This document shows positions 34,075 through 43,594 of a stretch of DNA of 47,478 nucleotides, piece after piece. The translations under genes and the position numbers were made by a program. The stretch is from an uncultured Bacteroidales bacterium. GTDB lineage: Bacteria > Bacteroidota > Bacteroidia > Bacteroidales > Bacteroidaceae. The notes below the pieces were generated by a model. The model worked only from the letters and a program-made list of their open reading frames with translations. It was not told where the DNA came from and did no database searches. The DNA lies in assembly GCA_902779315.1 (NCBI GenBank), contig CACZBC010000015.1, forward strand, positions 1 to 47,478, in the 5' to 3' direction. Position 1 is the first letter of the stretch, and the number at the start of each line of letters is the position of its first letter.

Positions 34075-36798
34075 CTAGTTGCCCTTCGTCTTGCCTTTGA
34101 GCTCGTCGGGGGCATCCTTCGTAAACATGTTCACCGGGGGTGCTTCGCATTCAAAGAGGTGACGAATGATTTCCAACTCAACCTTCGTGTTGGGTTGGAA
34201 ATCTTTACTTGTCATATATTTCAAGATAGAGTATCGCAATTGACGGCATACGGGAGTGTCTCGACCGATGGGCAACGTGGTCAGCAGCAGGCGCCCCTTC
34301 AGCACTTTCACCTCAAGCAGCATTCCCAACTTGCGCGATACATGCCATGTGTCGATAGGCTGCACAATGGGCTGAAACTCTGCAGGGAACTCCTTTAGGT
34401 TGATGACCTGTGTGCGGTTGACCAGTTCCCACCAGTTCAGATTCTGCCAATCGTCGGTGGGAAACTCGCGGAACACGGGATGACTGCTTTGTATGTAGGC
34501 TCCTGTGGTGTGCGGCGGACGCATCTTGAACCACGACGTGTTCCAAAAGACAGGCAAAAAACTGTGGACAACATCATTACCATAGCGAATCTTTCCAGCT
34601 GCTGTCAGCAGTACATCGCCGCCCTGCTTCAACACTTGCAGCGCCTTGGCATCCAGTGTGTCGGTTTCGTAGAAAGAAGTCTGAGCGCTAAGGGCGGAGA
34701 GCTCAGGCAGTTGCTTGGGATAGACCCAGAAGTCCCAATGGTTTCTTACCTTGTCCGAGAGGCTGACCGTCAGCGTCAACTTGGTAGGTTTCGTGTATTG
34801 TGTCAAGGGAAACTCTACGGTGCCCAACTCGGTGTTCTTGCCGATGGGGATGGTTGTTGCGGGCAGCGAGCCGGAGGCCTCGGCGATGTACCAGACAGCC
34901 TTGGCATCCGCGATTGCTCTCTCTGATGCATTATAGACCTCGATGGGAACGCGCAGTGTCTCGTCGCTGGTAAAGACAAAGCGAGGGAACTTGGCCAGAG
35001 GGACGATGGGCGAGCAGAACTCCGTCCAATCCCCCTTGTTGCAATAACCCTTCTCGCGCCAATGCACATTCAGCGGCCCCACGAGTGCCGTCCCCTGTCC
35101 GCTGTAGTCGTTCAGTCCGAGCAACTGGAAGCCGCTGTAGTCCTTGGTACGCAGGTTGCGTTCTATATCATACTTGTAGCAAAGCACCTGCAGATGTCCG
35201 CTGGCCATGAGGAAGCGCTCTGCCTGCGCGGCCATGCCATTGTCGCGCAGCAGGTCCTGGAAAATCTCGAAGTTGCGGGCTTTGTAGACGCCCGTGTACT
35301 GCGGCATCTCTTTGAAGTCAGGGAAGACGCACCATTGTCCCACTTCATGAGCCACGACCGGGTCTGTGTTGGGTTCCTCCTTCTTGTAGTTGACGGGATA
35401 CTGCAGCAGCTGATAGTAGTCGTCGTCGCTGTGCGGCGCTCGCTTATCCCAGTCCAGACCTCTTGCTCCAGACTTGACATGATAGTCCGACCCCTCTTCC
35501 CAAGCCCAGCCACCGCCCACGCAGGCAGCACAGTAGATGCGGTTGGAGTCGTACTCCCGCATCGTCTTCACCCAGTTCTGGCAGTACGGCATCCAGTCTC
35601 CGGCAGGTTCGTTGCCTGCCGCCATCATGCAAAACGACGGATGATTTCCGTAGGCATCGATGATTCTCAATCCTTCGTCCAAAAGATACTGGTCGATGGG
35701 CATCCCTCTGCGCAGCCTCACACCGTGGTTAGGCCAGGATGGACCTTCAGGCTGTAGGTAGATACCCAGCCGGTCGGCCACGCAGAAAGCCGCTTCCGGC
35801 GGGCAATAGGAATGGAAGCGAATATGGTTGAGCCCGTACTCCTTGCACTTGCGGAGCACCCTCTCCCACGACGCTTCGTCTGTAGGCGGATAGCCCGTCT
35901 CGGGGAACGTGCAGTTGCCCACCGTACCACGCAGGAAGAGCGGACGTCCGTTGATGTAGAGTTGCTGTCCCCGGGCACGTATCTCACGCAGTCCGAAAGT
36001 CACGCTGACGGGTACGCCCTGGTAGGTGACCGTCCGCGTGTAGAGTTGCGGGTGAAACTCGTCCCAGCGCAGGGTGTCCTCACCTAAGGCGAGGCGGTAG
36101 GTGGAGTCGTTGATGATGATGTCTATCGTGCCATCCTCGAGGTGGGGAAGCACGCGCTTGCGCCAGATGGCTGGCCCCGCCTGCAGCTCTATCCTGCCAA
36201 CGATACCGTTCCAGTTGCCTTGCGTCTGGTCCGTCACGGAGTGGGAGTCCTGTCCCACACTGACATTCTCAATACCGTTGTACACTTTGATGCTCAACGT
36301 GTTCTGGGCGCCATATTTTATATAAGGTGTGAGGTCGAATTGATGCGGTACGGAGAGCGACATCTGGTGCCCCACCTCATGTCCGTTGACCGCTACTGTC
36401 GTCTCGATATGTGGGCGTTCAAGGTAAAGTGTCACAGGCCGACCGGTCCACGACGCAGGAACGTCCACCGTACGCTCGTACCAGGCATTGCCTACGTAGT
36501 GGCGCTCGGGAGTCAGGAAGAAAGGGTACTTCATCTTCCCCTCCACGCGGTATTTCTCCATGTATGGATTGAAGAAGAAGCTGGAGTCGTAGAGCGAGCA
36601 GGTCCATCGCGTGTTGACGCTCAGAGGGTCGCCCTTGCCGTTGGTCAGCATAGAGCCAGGCAGCGTCACCGTGCCTTGCTCGCGTTCGGAACGGAACTTC
36701 CATTTACCGCTCAAGTTGATGGTCTGGGATGATATCTGCGTAATGCCGACGATTGAGAGCACCCACGTCAGCAGGATGATAGCCTTTGTCTTCTTCAT
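34075..36798 (-). CDS. secreted GH2 glycosidase (beta-galactosidase type)
   Basis: 907 residues with a signal peptide (about 1-25). Sugar-binding, Ig-like and TIM-barrel GH2 domains come in that order. The acid/base is Glu in MMAAGNEPAGDW and the probable nucleophile is Glu in VVAHEVGQW. The C-terminal 300 residues are extra beta-rich domains. It begins 6 nt after GH28 and so belongs to the GH105/GH106-GH28-GH2 set. In pectin systems GH2 enzymes remove galactose or related sugars from rhamnogalacturonan side chains; the exact sugar cannot be read from sequence. Confidence 0.9.
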   Translation of the reverse strand: MKKTKAIILLTWVLSIVGITQISSQTINLSGKWKFRSEREQGTVTLPGSMLTNGKGDPLSVNTRWTCSLYDSSFFFNPYMEKYRVEGKMKYPFFLTPERHYVGNAWYERTVDVPASWTGRPVTLYLERPHIETTVAVNGHEVGHQMSLSVPHQFDLTPYIKYGAQNTLSIKVYNGIENVSVGQDSHSVTDQTQGNWNGIVGRIELQAGPAIWRKRVLPHLEDGTIDIIINDSTYRLALGEDTLRWDEFHPQLYTRTVTYQGVPVSVTFGLREIRARGQQLYINGRPLFLRGTVGNCTFPETGYPPTDEASWERVLRKCKEYGLNHIRFHSYCPPEAAFCVADRLGIYLQPEGPSWPNHGVRLRRGMPIDQYLLDEGLRIIDAYGNHPSFCMMAAGNEPAGDWMPYCQNWVKTMREYDSNRIYCAACVGGGWAWEEGSDYHVKSGARGLDWDKRAPHSDDDYYQLLQYPVNYKKEEPNTDPVVAHEVGQWCVFPDFKEMPQYTGVYKARNFEIFQDLLRDNGMAAQAERFLMASGHLQVLCYKYDIERNLRTKDYSGFQLLGLNDYSGQGTALVGPLNVHWREKGYCNKGDWTEFCSPIVPLAKFPRFVFTSDETLRVPIEVYNASERAIADAKAVWYIAEASGSLPATTIPIGKNTELGTVEFPLTQYTKPTKLTLTVSLSDKVRNHWDFWVYPKQLPELSALSAQTSFYETDTLDAKALQVLKQGGDVLLTAAGKIRYGNDVVHSFLPVFWNTSWFKMRPPHTTGAYIQSSHPVFREFPTDDWQNLNWWELVNRTQVINLKEFPAEFQPIVQPIDTWHVSRKLGMLLEVKVLKGRLLLTTLPIGRDTPVCRQLRYSILKYMTSKDFQPNTKVELEIIRHLFECEAPPVNMFTKDAPDELKGKTKGN

Positions 36799-36804
36799 GG
36801 TTCG

Positions 36805-38208
36805 TTACTTTTCTACTCCGTTGATATATAATTTCCTGGTCACGCAGCCTTCTATCATCGTCGGGTCGAACGACTGCTTCTTGTCGCGCACCTTACAATT
36901 GTCGAAGGTGAAGTTCAGGAGTTTGTATTTGTCCGATGTTCCTACGTCGAAGAAATCCTGTGTGTCGACAACGATGTCCTTGAATGTGATGTTGTTGCAC
37001 ATGGAGAGCGGCATGTCTTCCCGGTCACCTGGCTGGAAGAACTGCGTCCAGGGGCGTACCACGAGGAAGGAGGAGCACGAGCCCGTGACGTTCTCTATGC
37101 GTATTTTCTCGTAGTGCTGGGGCGTGTCAGGACGCATCTTCAGCCAAAGCACACGGTTAACACCTCTGACCGTTATGTCGGAGAGCACGATGTTCCAGTC
37201 GTGTACCGACTCCGAGCCGAGCGTCAGACATCCGTGCGCCTTTCCGTAGCGACACTGCTTCACCAGCACATTATACACGGGACCATTTTCTGGGGCCTTG
37301 TCTGCCCACGTACCTTTGCCGCCCTTTATCACCACGGCATCGTCGTTCACCTGCATGTAGCAGCCGTGCACCAATACATCGTGGCACACATCGAGGTCGA
37401 TGGCATCGCTCGATGGGGCACCGTGCTGCTTGGTGTCGTCGGGCGGGATGACACCTTTCGTTGGTGCGTAGATGAAGTTGTCGAGGTAGCGGACTCGCTC
37501 GCAACGGTAGAGGTGGTTGGTCCAGAAGGGCGAGTTGATGAGGTTGACGTCCTGAACCGTTACGTTCTTGCAGTTCGACAGATACACAAGCCTGGGGCGC
37601 ATGGCCTCGAGGTTGGTGCAGGCCTTGTTGTACATCCGCCTCAGCCAGAACTCCTCCCAGTACATGAAGCCATTGCCATCGATGCAACTCTGCTGCGAAG
37701 TGAAGCCCAGTTCGTTCGGTGTCTCCGCCCAGTCGGTCTTCGCTCCGTCGCCTGTGATGCAGAAGCCGTCCAGTCCGTCGGCATTGATGAGGGCAGCAAA
37801 GTACTGCAACGTCTGCCCTTCCATACGCGTCTCAAGCAGTCGGAAATCGCGTATGCGGTCCGAACCTTTCAGCCTTCCCTTGACGTAAAGATGGGTGCCT
37901 TGCTTGAAGAAGAGCGACCCGGAAAGGAACGTTCCATCGGGAATCACGATTACACCGCCGCCCTCACTGGCGCATAGATCTATCACGGCCTGTATAGCTT
38001 TTGTCTGCACGAGCGTTGAGTCCTTCTTTACGCCGTAGTCTGTTATCACGTATTGCTTGCCAAGCGCCTCAACGTCCACTTTCTTTGTATCCTGGAAGAA
38101 AGCGTCCATCTGACTACCGTCAGGCCATAAAACCTGCTGTCTTTTGGGCTTTGCATTATTAGCTAAGGCAAATGTCAATATGAACAACAGAATAAATATC
38201 CTTTTCAT
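36805..38208 (-). CDS. secreted GH28 polygalacturonase-like enzyme
   Basis: 467 residues from MKRIFILLFILTFALANNAKP, a clear signal peptide. The frame is open for 81 more codons upstream but those lie inside the preceding gene, and the ATG chosen overlaps its stop as ATGA. Parallel beta-helix family with the expected acidic residues in SSDAIDLD and VNDDAVVIKGG, the His in AHGCLTLGSES, and a basic residue in LWLKMRPD. It cleaves galacturonic acid linkages in pectin or rhamnogalacturonan. Confidence 0.92.
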   Translation of the reverse strand: MKRIFILLFILTFALANNAKPKRQQVLWPDGSQMDAFFQDTKKVDVEALGKQYVITDYGVKKDSTLVQTKAIQAVIDLCASEGGGVIVIPDGTFLSGSLFFKQGTHLYVKGRLKGSDRIRDFRLLETRMEGQTLQYFAALINADGLDGFCITGDGAKTDWAETPNELGFTSQQSCIDGNGFMYWEEFWLRRMYNKACTNLEAMRPRLVYLSNCKNVTVQDVNLINSPFWTNHLYRCERVRYLDNFIYAPTKGVIPPDDTKQHGAPSSDAIDLDVCHDVLVHGCYMQVNDDAVVIKGGKGTWADKAPENGPVYNVLVKQCRYGKAHGCLTLGSESVHDWNIVLSDITVRGVNRVLWLKMRPDTPQHYEKIRIENVTGSCSSFLVVRPWTQFFQPGDREDMPLSMCNNITFKDIVVDTQDFFDVGTSDKYKLLNFTFDNCKVRDKKQSFDPTMIEGCVTRKLYINGVEK

Positions 38209-41200
38209 GGTTTCAATGTGTATATTCTCACATACGAGTTCAGACCCGATGGCATAGGTATCCAGCCTGCGTAGGTGGTACGTTTGTAGTTGATGTCCAC
38301 CACATTTATCTCGTTGAATTTGCGCCACTTGATGCCCTGTCGGTCGTACTCCGCGATGCGGTTGGCGGGAAGGTTCGTCACCTCGATGCGGATGGAGTTC
38401 TCGCCCTCGCGGAGCAAGCCGTCGAAGTCCAGCGTGAACGGCACGCACCAAGCACAGCCCACATAGGTGCCGTTGATATAGACGCGTGCTGACTCTCTCA
38501 CATCACCTAGATCAAGTTGGTAGCTCCCCTTCGCGACATCGGCGGCAGAGAGGCTGAACGTTGTTTCGTAAACACCCGTGCCCATGAGTGTGCTTAGGCT
38601 ATCATAGGGCAAAGCCTCCCACGTCTTGAGCCCGTCGAGGGTTATTTCTTCATCAAAGGTAGGCTGCGACTCTATGAAACGGAGCGACCACTTGTTGCCC
38701 GTCAGGTCAGCAAGGAGCGCTGCCTCTCTCCTTTCTGTTCGCCCACGACCGGGCTGCAACTCACCGGCCGGATAAGCCACCGTGGCTTTACCGTCAAGCA
38801 AAGCATCGATGAAGCAACTCTCCCCACTACGGAGCGAGACGCTGACTTTGCTGCCTGTCGCAGCAAGAGCTACCTCTCTCTCTACATCATTTGGCGTAAG
38901 GTTCGACACAAAATAGCGATAGCCGTCGCCTACCCTGCGGCGTATCATTTTCATGTGGAGCGCAGTTCGCAGTTCTTCTGCCTTTGCATATTTTGCCAGT
39001 TCATGCTCTTCAATATTATATATAATGTGTGCACCCTGATGCTTCAACCGCTCCAAATGCTTCTGCGCGGCCTTGCTGAGGATGCAGCCCGGCGGAAGGA
39101 TGAGTGCAGCGTAACGTGTCCCAGCCGCCGTCTCGAGTTTGCCGTCACGGAAGAATGTGCTGAGCAGATAATTCTCAGAGATATAGTCGCAGTCGTAACC
39201 CAGGGAGTCAATCTTCATTATCGAAGCGATGAACTCGGGTGCCTTCTTGTCCATTGAGTTTATCTCGAACAGCATCAGCCTATTCTTGAGGTTCGTCCGC
39301 CACATGTTCCTCACGGGCAACAGCACGATGAAATCATTGTCGGGCTCTCCTTCTTGCAGACGTTGCTGACAATAATCGATATAGCCGGTCAGCATCGATG
39401 CGTCGCGCCAGATGGAGTTGGTGGGCGACATATCGACCGAAGCATAGAAGCGCCAGCCTGGCCACGGGTCGTCTTTCGGAGAATAGCACGCACCATGAAA
39501 GAACATCCTGTTCACACCGGCACAGAACATCAGGTCGAGGTCGGGCTTCATCTGCGAGAGGGAGGTGCGGAAGTGCTCCGTCAACCATGTGAACGTCTCG
39601 CTCGACACTAACCTCTTGCCTGTAATGTGGGCAGCGGAAGAGGCATACTTCAGCATCGAGAGGTCGGAGAAGTTCTTGCGCGTCATACCTGGGTCGGTGC
39701 GCAAGCCCTTGATACCGAAGTCGGAAAGGCCAAAGCCTTCTATCTCCGGAATGTCAACTGCAGCATAAATGTCGATGAGGTTTGCTGGCGAACCGTGCGC
39801 CTGGTTCCGCACCTTCACACCGCGCTCGTGACTCCACCTCACCCATTGCTCTGTGAAGTTCTTCAGCAGAAGGTCGGAGAGCGTCTCGCGATAGTCGCTG
39901 ATGACTTGAGCGTCGCCATCGACAAACTCCTGCAACTTGTCCTCCAGCCTGTAGCCTCGACGAGCATGGAACTCGCTGAGCAGCGTTGGCGTCCAATCCG
40001 CACCGAACACCTCGTAGGAATCATTGAAGAAAGTGGCCGGCAGAGATGCGCCGGAGGCCTTGAAGGCTCGGTCAAAGCGCGCCAGATAATGAGCCACAGC
40101 TACCGAGTCGAAGTGGTCTATGACGTATCCCTCACCACCTGGAGCAGCCCTTTTCACTTTTTGCCGTGTGCGGCTTTCATAGAGGGCGATGACTCTGCGC
40201 TTGCCTTTCACCTTACTCTTATAGTCCTTTTGCACTATCAGGCGGGCGTATGGTTGCTCTTTCTTTGGAGCAAGCAAGACGATGCTTTTGGCTTGTTTGC
40301 TGTCAACGAGCGTATCGACTACCACGAGCTTGCAGGCCGCTTCGGAGAGAGGCGTTTCTGGAGAACCGAAAGGCCACCCTGTTCCGAGGTTCATGTCTAT
40401 CTGTATGCCTTGTCGTTTGCCTTCGCGGATGGTAAAGTCCAGCATCTTCATCCACTTTGGAGAAAGGAAGGGGATGTTGTTGGCGTCGTTGCCTTGTACG
40501 CCATACAGAGGCGTTATCTCCAGGGTTCGGATGCCGTGAGATGCCATCTGTTGCATCTGCCAACGCAGTCCCGGCTCTGTGACAGCCGAACCCAGCCACC
40601 ACCATCGAGCACCTGCCTGCGAAGTGTTCTCCTTTATCAATTTATAGTACTCCACAGCGGCCAGCAACACGCAACCCGCTCCGTAGTCCTCAAAGTCGGG
40701 AACCTTGGTGTATGTCACAGGTTGCCCGTCCTTCGGCTCCTTACCTGTGCCTTGTATGAAACCGATGAAGCCGTTCGGATGTATTGCATTAGTGGCGATA
40801 GCGTTCCATGCTTTGTCGATGGCTGGACGATATTCGTCCGTCGGCAGCAAGCCGTTCCTTACGCCCCAAGCCATTCCCATCAGGAAGAGGGCTGTGCCAG
40901 ACGTTTCAGGACCGCCGAATGTGACTGGTGACTTCAGACTGACGTTCCAGAAGCCATCCTCGCGCTGACACTTCAGCAGGGCTTTCATCATCGCCAGATA
41001 GTCTGCCTTCAGCTCTTTGCAGAAAGCATAAACCTCCTGATTCTCGCTGTAGCCCGTGGTCTTCTCTATGTCCTCGATGGTCTTGACATAAGCCGCCACC
41101 ACCCATCCGTTGCCTCGGCTCCAATAGCAGTTCTGCCCGTCGCTCTCCTTGTAGGGAGGCACGAAGTTGGCGTCGCGCCACCACAGACCTTCCTTTCCAT

Positions 41201-41768
41201 TCCAAAGTCCACCACCACAGATGTTGCGCGACCATTCGTAGCAATCGCGGGCAAAGAGGATGTAACGCGAGTCGCCAGTGATGCTGTACATCTTTGAGTA
41301 CGCCGGCATAGCCATCTGTATGGCATCTATCCACGTCCAGTAGTCGCACCGATGCTGGGCCATCTGCTTTTCCATGTTTGCCTGACAACTGTCCAGCATT
41401 TTCTTCTCGCCAGTCATTTCATAGCGGTCAAGGTAGGTCTGCATGCAGCATTGGTCGTCGGCATTCGTAGTCCGAGTTCCGTTTCGCGGTGTCCAATGAT
41501 GGTAATTGCCCCATTCATCGACATACCTGATATAATCCGGCTGATAGTCTATGCTGCAGAGCGCCATCAGTCCCTCGTAGTACACACCACGCGTCCAGAG
41601 CGAGCTGGGACGTTTTCTGCCCACAAAGGTGTCTTTGGTTGGGTCAGGCCACTTCGACATAAAATAGCTGTTCACGCGCCGAGCCGCCTCGAGCACATCG
41701 TCGGCTTGCTGAGCTGCGGCTGGCGAAGCGCAAAAGAGAAGAAAGACAAACAGCAGCCTGTACATCAT
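38205..41768 (-). CDS. GH105-GH106 fusion: unsaturated rhamnogalacturonyl hydrolase plus alpha-L-rhamnosidase
   Basis: 1187 residues with a signal peptide (to about 20). Residues 20-390 are a GH105 (alpha/alpha)6 barrel: WTRGVYYEGLMAL, WIDAIQMAMP, YWSRGNGWVVAA and a late GAGCVLLAAVEYYKL. Residues 400-1187 match GH106: the opening ARWWWLGSAVTEPGLRWQM, NLGTGWPFG, FNDSYEVFGADW and SSETFTWL, ending in a beta-sandwich with VYINGTYVG. GH105 removes the unsaturated galacturonate left by lyases and GH106 then removes the exposed rhamnose, so one chain could do two successive steps. It shares one base with the DUF4294 stop and overlaps GH28 by 4 nt. Confidence 0.88.
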   Translation of the reverse strand: MMYRLLFVFLLFCASPAAAQQADDVLEAARRVNSYFMSKWPDPTKDTFVGRKRPSSLWTRGVYYEGLMALCSIDYQPDYIRYVDEWGNYHHWTPRNGTRTTNADDQCCMQTYLDRYEMTGEKKMLDSCQANMEKQMAQHRCDYWTWIDAIQMAMPAYSKMYSITGDSRYILFARDCYEWSRNICGGGLWNGKEGLWWRDANFVPPYKESDGQNCYWSRGNGWVVAAYVKTIEDIEKTTGYSENQEVYAFCKELKADYLAMMKALLKCQREDGFWNVSLKSPVTFGGPETSGTALFLMGMAWGVRNGLLPTDEYRPAIDKAWNAIATNAIHPNGFIGFIQGTGKEPKDGQPVTYTKVPDFEDYGAGCVLLAAVEYYKLIKENTSQAGARWWWLGSAVTEPGLRWQMQQMASHGIRTLEITPLYGVQGNDANNIPFLSPKWMKMLDFTIREGKRQGIQIDMNLGTGWPFGSPETPLSEAACKLVVVDTLVDSKQAKSIVLLAPKKEQPYARLIVQKDYKSKVKGKRRVIALYESRTRQKVKRAAPGGEGYVIDHFDSVAVAHYLARFDRAFKASGASLPATFFNDSYEVFGADWTPTLLSEFHARRGYRLEDKLQEFVDGDAQVISDYRETLSDLLLKNFTEQWVRWSHERGVKVRNQAHGSPANLIDIYAAVDIPEIEGFGLSDFGIKGLRTDPGMTRKNFSDLSMLKYASSAAHITGKRLVSSETFTWLTEHFRTSLSQMKPDLDLMFCAGVNRMFFHGACYSPKDDPWPGWRFYASVDMSPTNSIWRDASMLTGYIDYCQQRLQEGEPDNDFIVLLPVRNMWRTNLKNRLMLFEINSMDKKAPEFIASIMKIDSLGYDCDYISENYLLSTFFRDGKLETAAGTRYAALILPPGCILSKAAQKHLERLKHQGAHIIYNIEEHELAKYAKAEELRTALHMKMIRRRVGDGYRYFVSNLTPNDVEREVALAATGSKVSVSLRSGESCFIDALLDGKATVAYPAGELQPGRGRTERREAALLADLTGNKWSLRFIESQPTFDEEITLDGLKTWEALPYDSLSTLMGTGVYETTFSLSAADVAKGSYQLDLGDVRESARVYINGTYVGCAWCVPFTLDFDGLLREGENSIRIEVTNLPANRIAEYDRQGIKWRKFNEINVVDINYKRTTYAGWIPMPSGLNSYVRIYTLKP

Positions 41769-42403
41769 TATATCTGTCCCGTTTCTACTTGGCGAACTAC
41801 ACGCTCTATGAGTTTGTCCTCTTCTTCAGGACGATACTCTTTCTTCAAGCTGGCCCGGAAAGTCCACGCAAACACTTGGTAGAAAGCAGCCCTGGCCGGG
41901 CCGAGAAATGCCTGCACGATTTCGTAGGAAGACTGATTGCATTCACGATCCACCAGTTTGATGAGGAGTTTGCCTTGCGAATAGGTGAGTTTCTTCATCC
42001 GAGGCGTGTACATCTCCTTTATTTCCTTTTCCACAGCACTGATATGGGCACTCTTCTCCTTTTTGGTTGGGAGAGCCTCCAGCGCTTGGTAGGTCTCAGC
42101 AATCAGAGCGTTGGCCTCTTGAGCGATGGGCAACACCTTTTTCACGTTTGCTACGAGCCGATTGTAGGCCTTTCGTTGCTTTTCGCTCTTGAACTTGAGC
42201 GGCGGATAGACCCAAAGCTCAGGCAAAAGGTAGCACCAAACCGTATCGCCATTCTCGATGATAGGCTTCACATAGCGGAATCGCTGCAGCTTGAGCTTGT
42301 AGTGGACAGGCTCTTGTGGCAGCAGCTCGTCTTCCTCCTCCTGAGCAAAGACAAAGGGGCTCAGGAGCAAAGCAAAAGTCATTATGATAGCCCGACGTAT
42401 CAT
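41768..42403 (-). CDS. DUF4294 exported protein
   Basis: 211 residues from MIRRAIIMTFALLLSPFVFAQ, a signal peptide. An earlier ATG (42442) is rejected because the -7 promoter box lies between the two. The body has a beta-rich part (KLQRFRYVKPIIENGDTVWC) and a helical tail (AKKVLPIAQEANALIAETYQALEAL-like), as in DUF4294, a conserved Bacteroidetes family of unknown function. Its stop shares a base with the GH105-GH106 start (TAATG), so the CAZyme genes may be read from its promoter. Confidence 0.8.
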   Translation of the reverse strand: MIRRAIIMTFALLLSPFVFAQEEEDELLPQEPVHYKLKLQRFRYVKPIIENGDTVWCYLLPELWVYPPLKFKSEKQRKAYNRLVANVKKVLPIAQEANALIAETYQALEALPTKKEKSAHISAVEKEIKEMYTPRMKKLTYSQGKLLIKLVDRECNQSSYEIVQAFLGPARAAFYQVFAWTFRASLKKEYRPEEEDKLIERVVRQVETGQI

Positions 42404-42411
42404 TTCTGCTG

Positions 42412-42419
42412 CAAAAGTA
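42412..42419 (-). promoter_or_regulatory. -7 box of the DUF4294/CAZyme operon
   Basis: Minus strand TACTTTTG at 42419-42412, 8 nt before the ATG at 42403, implying an almost leaderless transcript. No clear TTTG at 19-20 nt upstream. Confidence 0.5.
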
Positions 42420-42422
42420 CGA

Positions 42423-42558
42423 TTTTTTAATTCATAATTCATAATTCATAATTCATAATTATGTTTTTTTAATTCTTTGCCCATAGCATTCAATTTTTAA
42501 TTTTTCATTTTTATTTTTTAATTTTCAATTTTCAATTCTCAATTTTGAATTTATAAAT
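42423..42558. repeat. AT-rich short direct repeats between divergent promoters
   Basis: ATTCATA is repeated four times in phase (42430-42460 region), then AATTTTTAATTTTT and TTTTCAATTTTCAATT words. Low complexity; the stretch lies between the DUF4294 and radical SAM promoters. No ORF. Confidence 0.6.
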
Positions 42559-42589
42559 TTTGAATTTTGAATTATAACTTGTACCTTTG
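42559..42589 (+). promoter_or_regulatory. promoter of the radical SAM gene
   Basis: TTTG (42559-42562), 19 nt, TACCTTTG (42582-42589). The ATG is at 42598, so the transcript would have a leader of only a few bases or none. Confidence 0.7.
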
Positions 42590-42597
42590 CACAAGTT

Positions 42598-43374
42598 ATG
42601 AGTACAGTCATCTACGATTCCCCCATTTTCGGCCCCATTCACAGCCGTCGATTGGGCATATCTCTCGGCATCAATCTCCTGCCGAAAGGCGGTAAAGTGT
42701 GCAGCTTCGACTGCATCTATTGCGAATGCGGCTTGAACAAAGAACGCCGCACAAAGAACCCTCTGCCCACCGTCGAAGAAGTGGTCAGGGGACTGGAAAG
42801 CAAACTCATTGAACTTCAAAAGGATGGGATTGTTCCAGACGTCTTGACCTTTGCCGGGAACGGAGAGCCGACCCTTCATCCTGACTTCCCCGAGATAGTC
42901 GGCAAAGTGCGGGAGGTCCGGGACCGAGAATGCCCTTCCGCCAAGATGAGCATCCTATCGAACGCCACACAGATTCGCCGTCCTGAGATTCGCGAAGCGC
43001 TTCTGCACTTCGACAACAACATCCTGAAGCTCGACACAGTCAACCCCGATTATATCGCTACTGTAGACCGGCCTGGAGGGCACTACGATGTCGAAGAGCA
43101 AATCGCATGCCTCGAACTCTTCCAGGGCCATTGCATCATCCAGACGATGCTCATGAAGGGGACCTACAAAGGCCTCGACCTCGACAATACCAGAGAAGAG
43201 TATATCGCCCCCTACCTCGAGGCGCTGGCTCGCATCAAACCCCATTCAGTCATGCTCTACACCCTTGACCGTGAGACGCCTGTAACAGGTCTGGAGAAGG
43301 CAGACTGCGAAGTGATGCAATCCATCGCAAATCGCATTCGAGCGCTCGGCATCGAGGTCAGTGTGAGCTGCTGA
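42598..43374 (+). CDS. radical SAM protein (COG0731-type Fe-S oxidoreductase)
   Basis: 258 residues. The cluster motif is Cys-x3-Cys-x2-Cys in CSFDCIYCECG; FAGNGEPTLHPDF is the SAM-binding block. It resembles the short Wyosine-synthase-like COG0731 proteins of anaerobes, whose substrate is generally unknown; there is no SPASM domain and no peptide partner nearby. Single gene with its own promoter, divergent from DUF4294. Confidence 0.85.
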   Translation: MSTVIYDSPIFGPIHSRRLGISLGINLLPKGGKVCSFDCIYCECGLNKERRTKNPLPTVEEVVRGLESKLIELQKDGIVPDVLTFAGNGEPTLHPDFPEIVGKVREVRDRECPSAKMSILSNATQIRRPEIREALLHFDNNILKLDTVNPDYIATVDRPGGHYDVEEQIACLELFQGHCIIQTMLMKGTYKGLDLDNTREEYIAPYLEALARIKPHSVMLYTLDRETPVTGLEKADCEVMQSIANRIRALGIEVSVSC

Positions 43375-43480
43375 AAAGCGATTCAAAGTCGTACGTGTTA
43401 TCCGTTTGCAGAAATACGAATAACTTCGCTTATTTTCACTTAATCAGGATTAAGAGAAAGAGATTCCCTTAAAAGAGAAC

Positions 43481-43568
43481 CTCTCTCAAATCGGCTTGTT
43501 AACTTCGTTGACATTGCTACTGCTCGGCAATATCCAAACAAGCTTTGATATTGCTCTCTCTCAAATCG
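43481..43568. repeat. spacer with 13-bp direct repeat and a GCTCGG-type interspersed element
   Basis: CTCTCTCAAATCG occurs at 43481-43493 and 43556-43568. Between them lies ACTTCGTTGACATTGCTACT followed by GCTCGGCAATAT, related to elements at 44649-44700 and 44876-44934. This is the left edge of the mobile-type module; no gene is seen in 43375-43594. Confidence 0.5.
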
Positions 43569-43594
43569 CAATGTTGCTTTTGTTGCTTTTTGCT

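Noticed and set aside
32918-34150. Long minus-strand ORF over cysS
   Set aside because: Shadow frame of cysteinyl-tRNA synthetase; it also runs into the GH2 gene end.
38209-38451. 81-codon N-terminal extension of GH28
   Set aside because: It lies within the preceding gene in another frame, is Arg/His-rich shadow sequence, and precedes a clear signal peptide start.
39627-40931. Plus-strand ORF of 434 codons inside the GH105-GH106 gene
   Set aside because: Antisense shadow with no signal peptide, motif or promoter.
42423-42558. Promoter array or ORF in the AT-rich spacer
   Set aside because: Low-complexity words only; the functional promoter boxes lie at its two ends.
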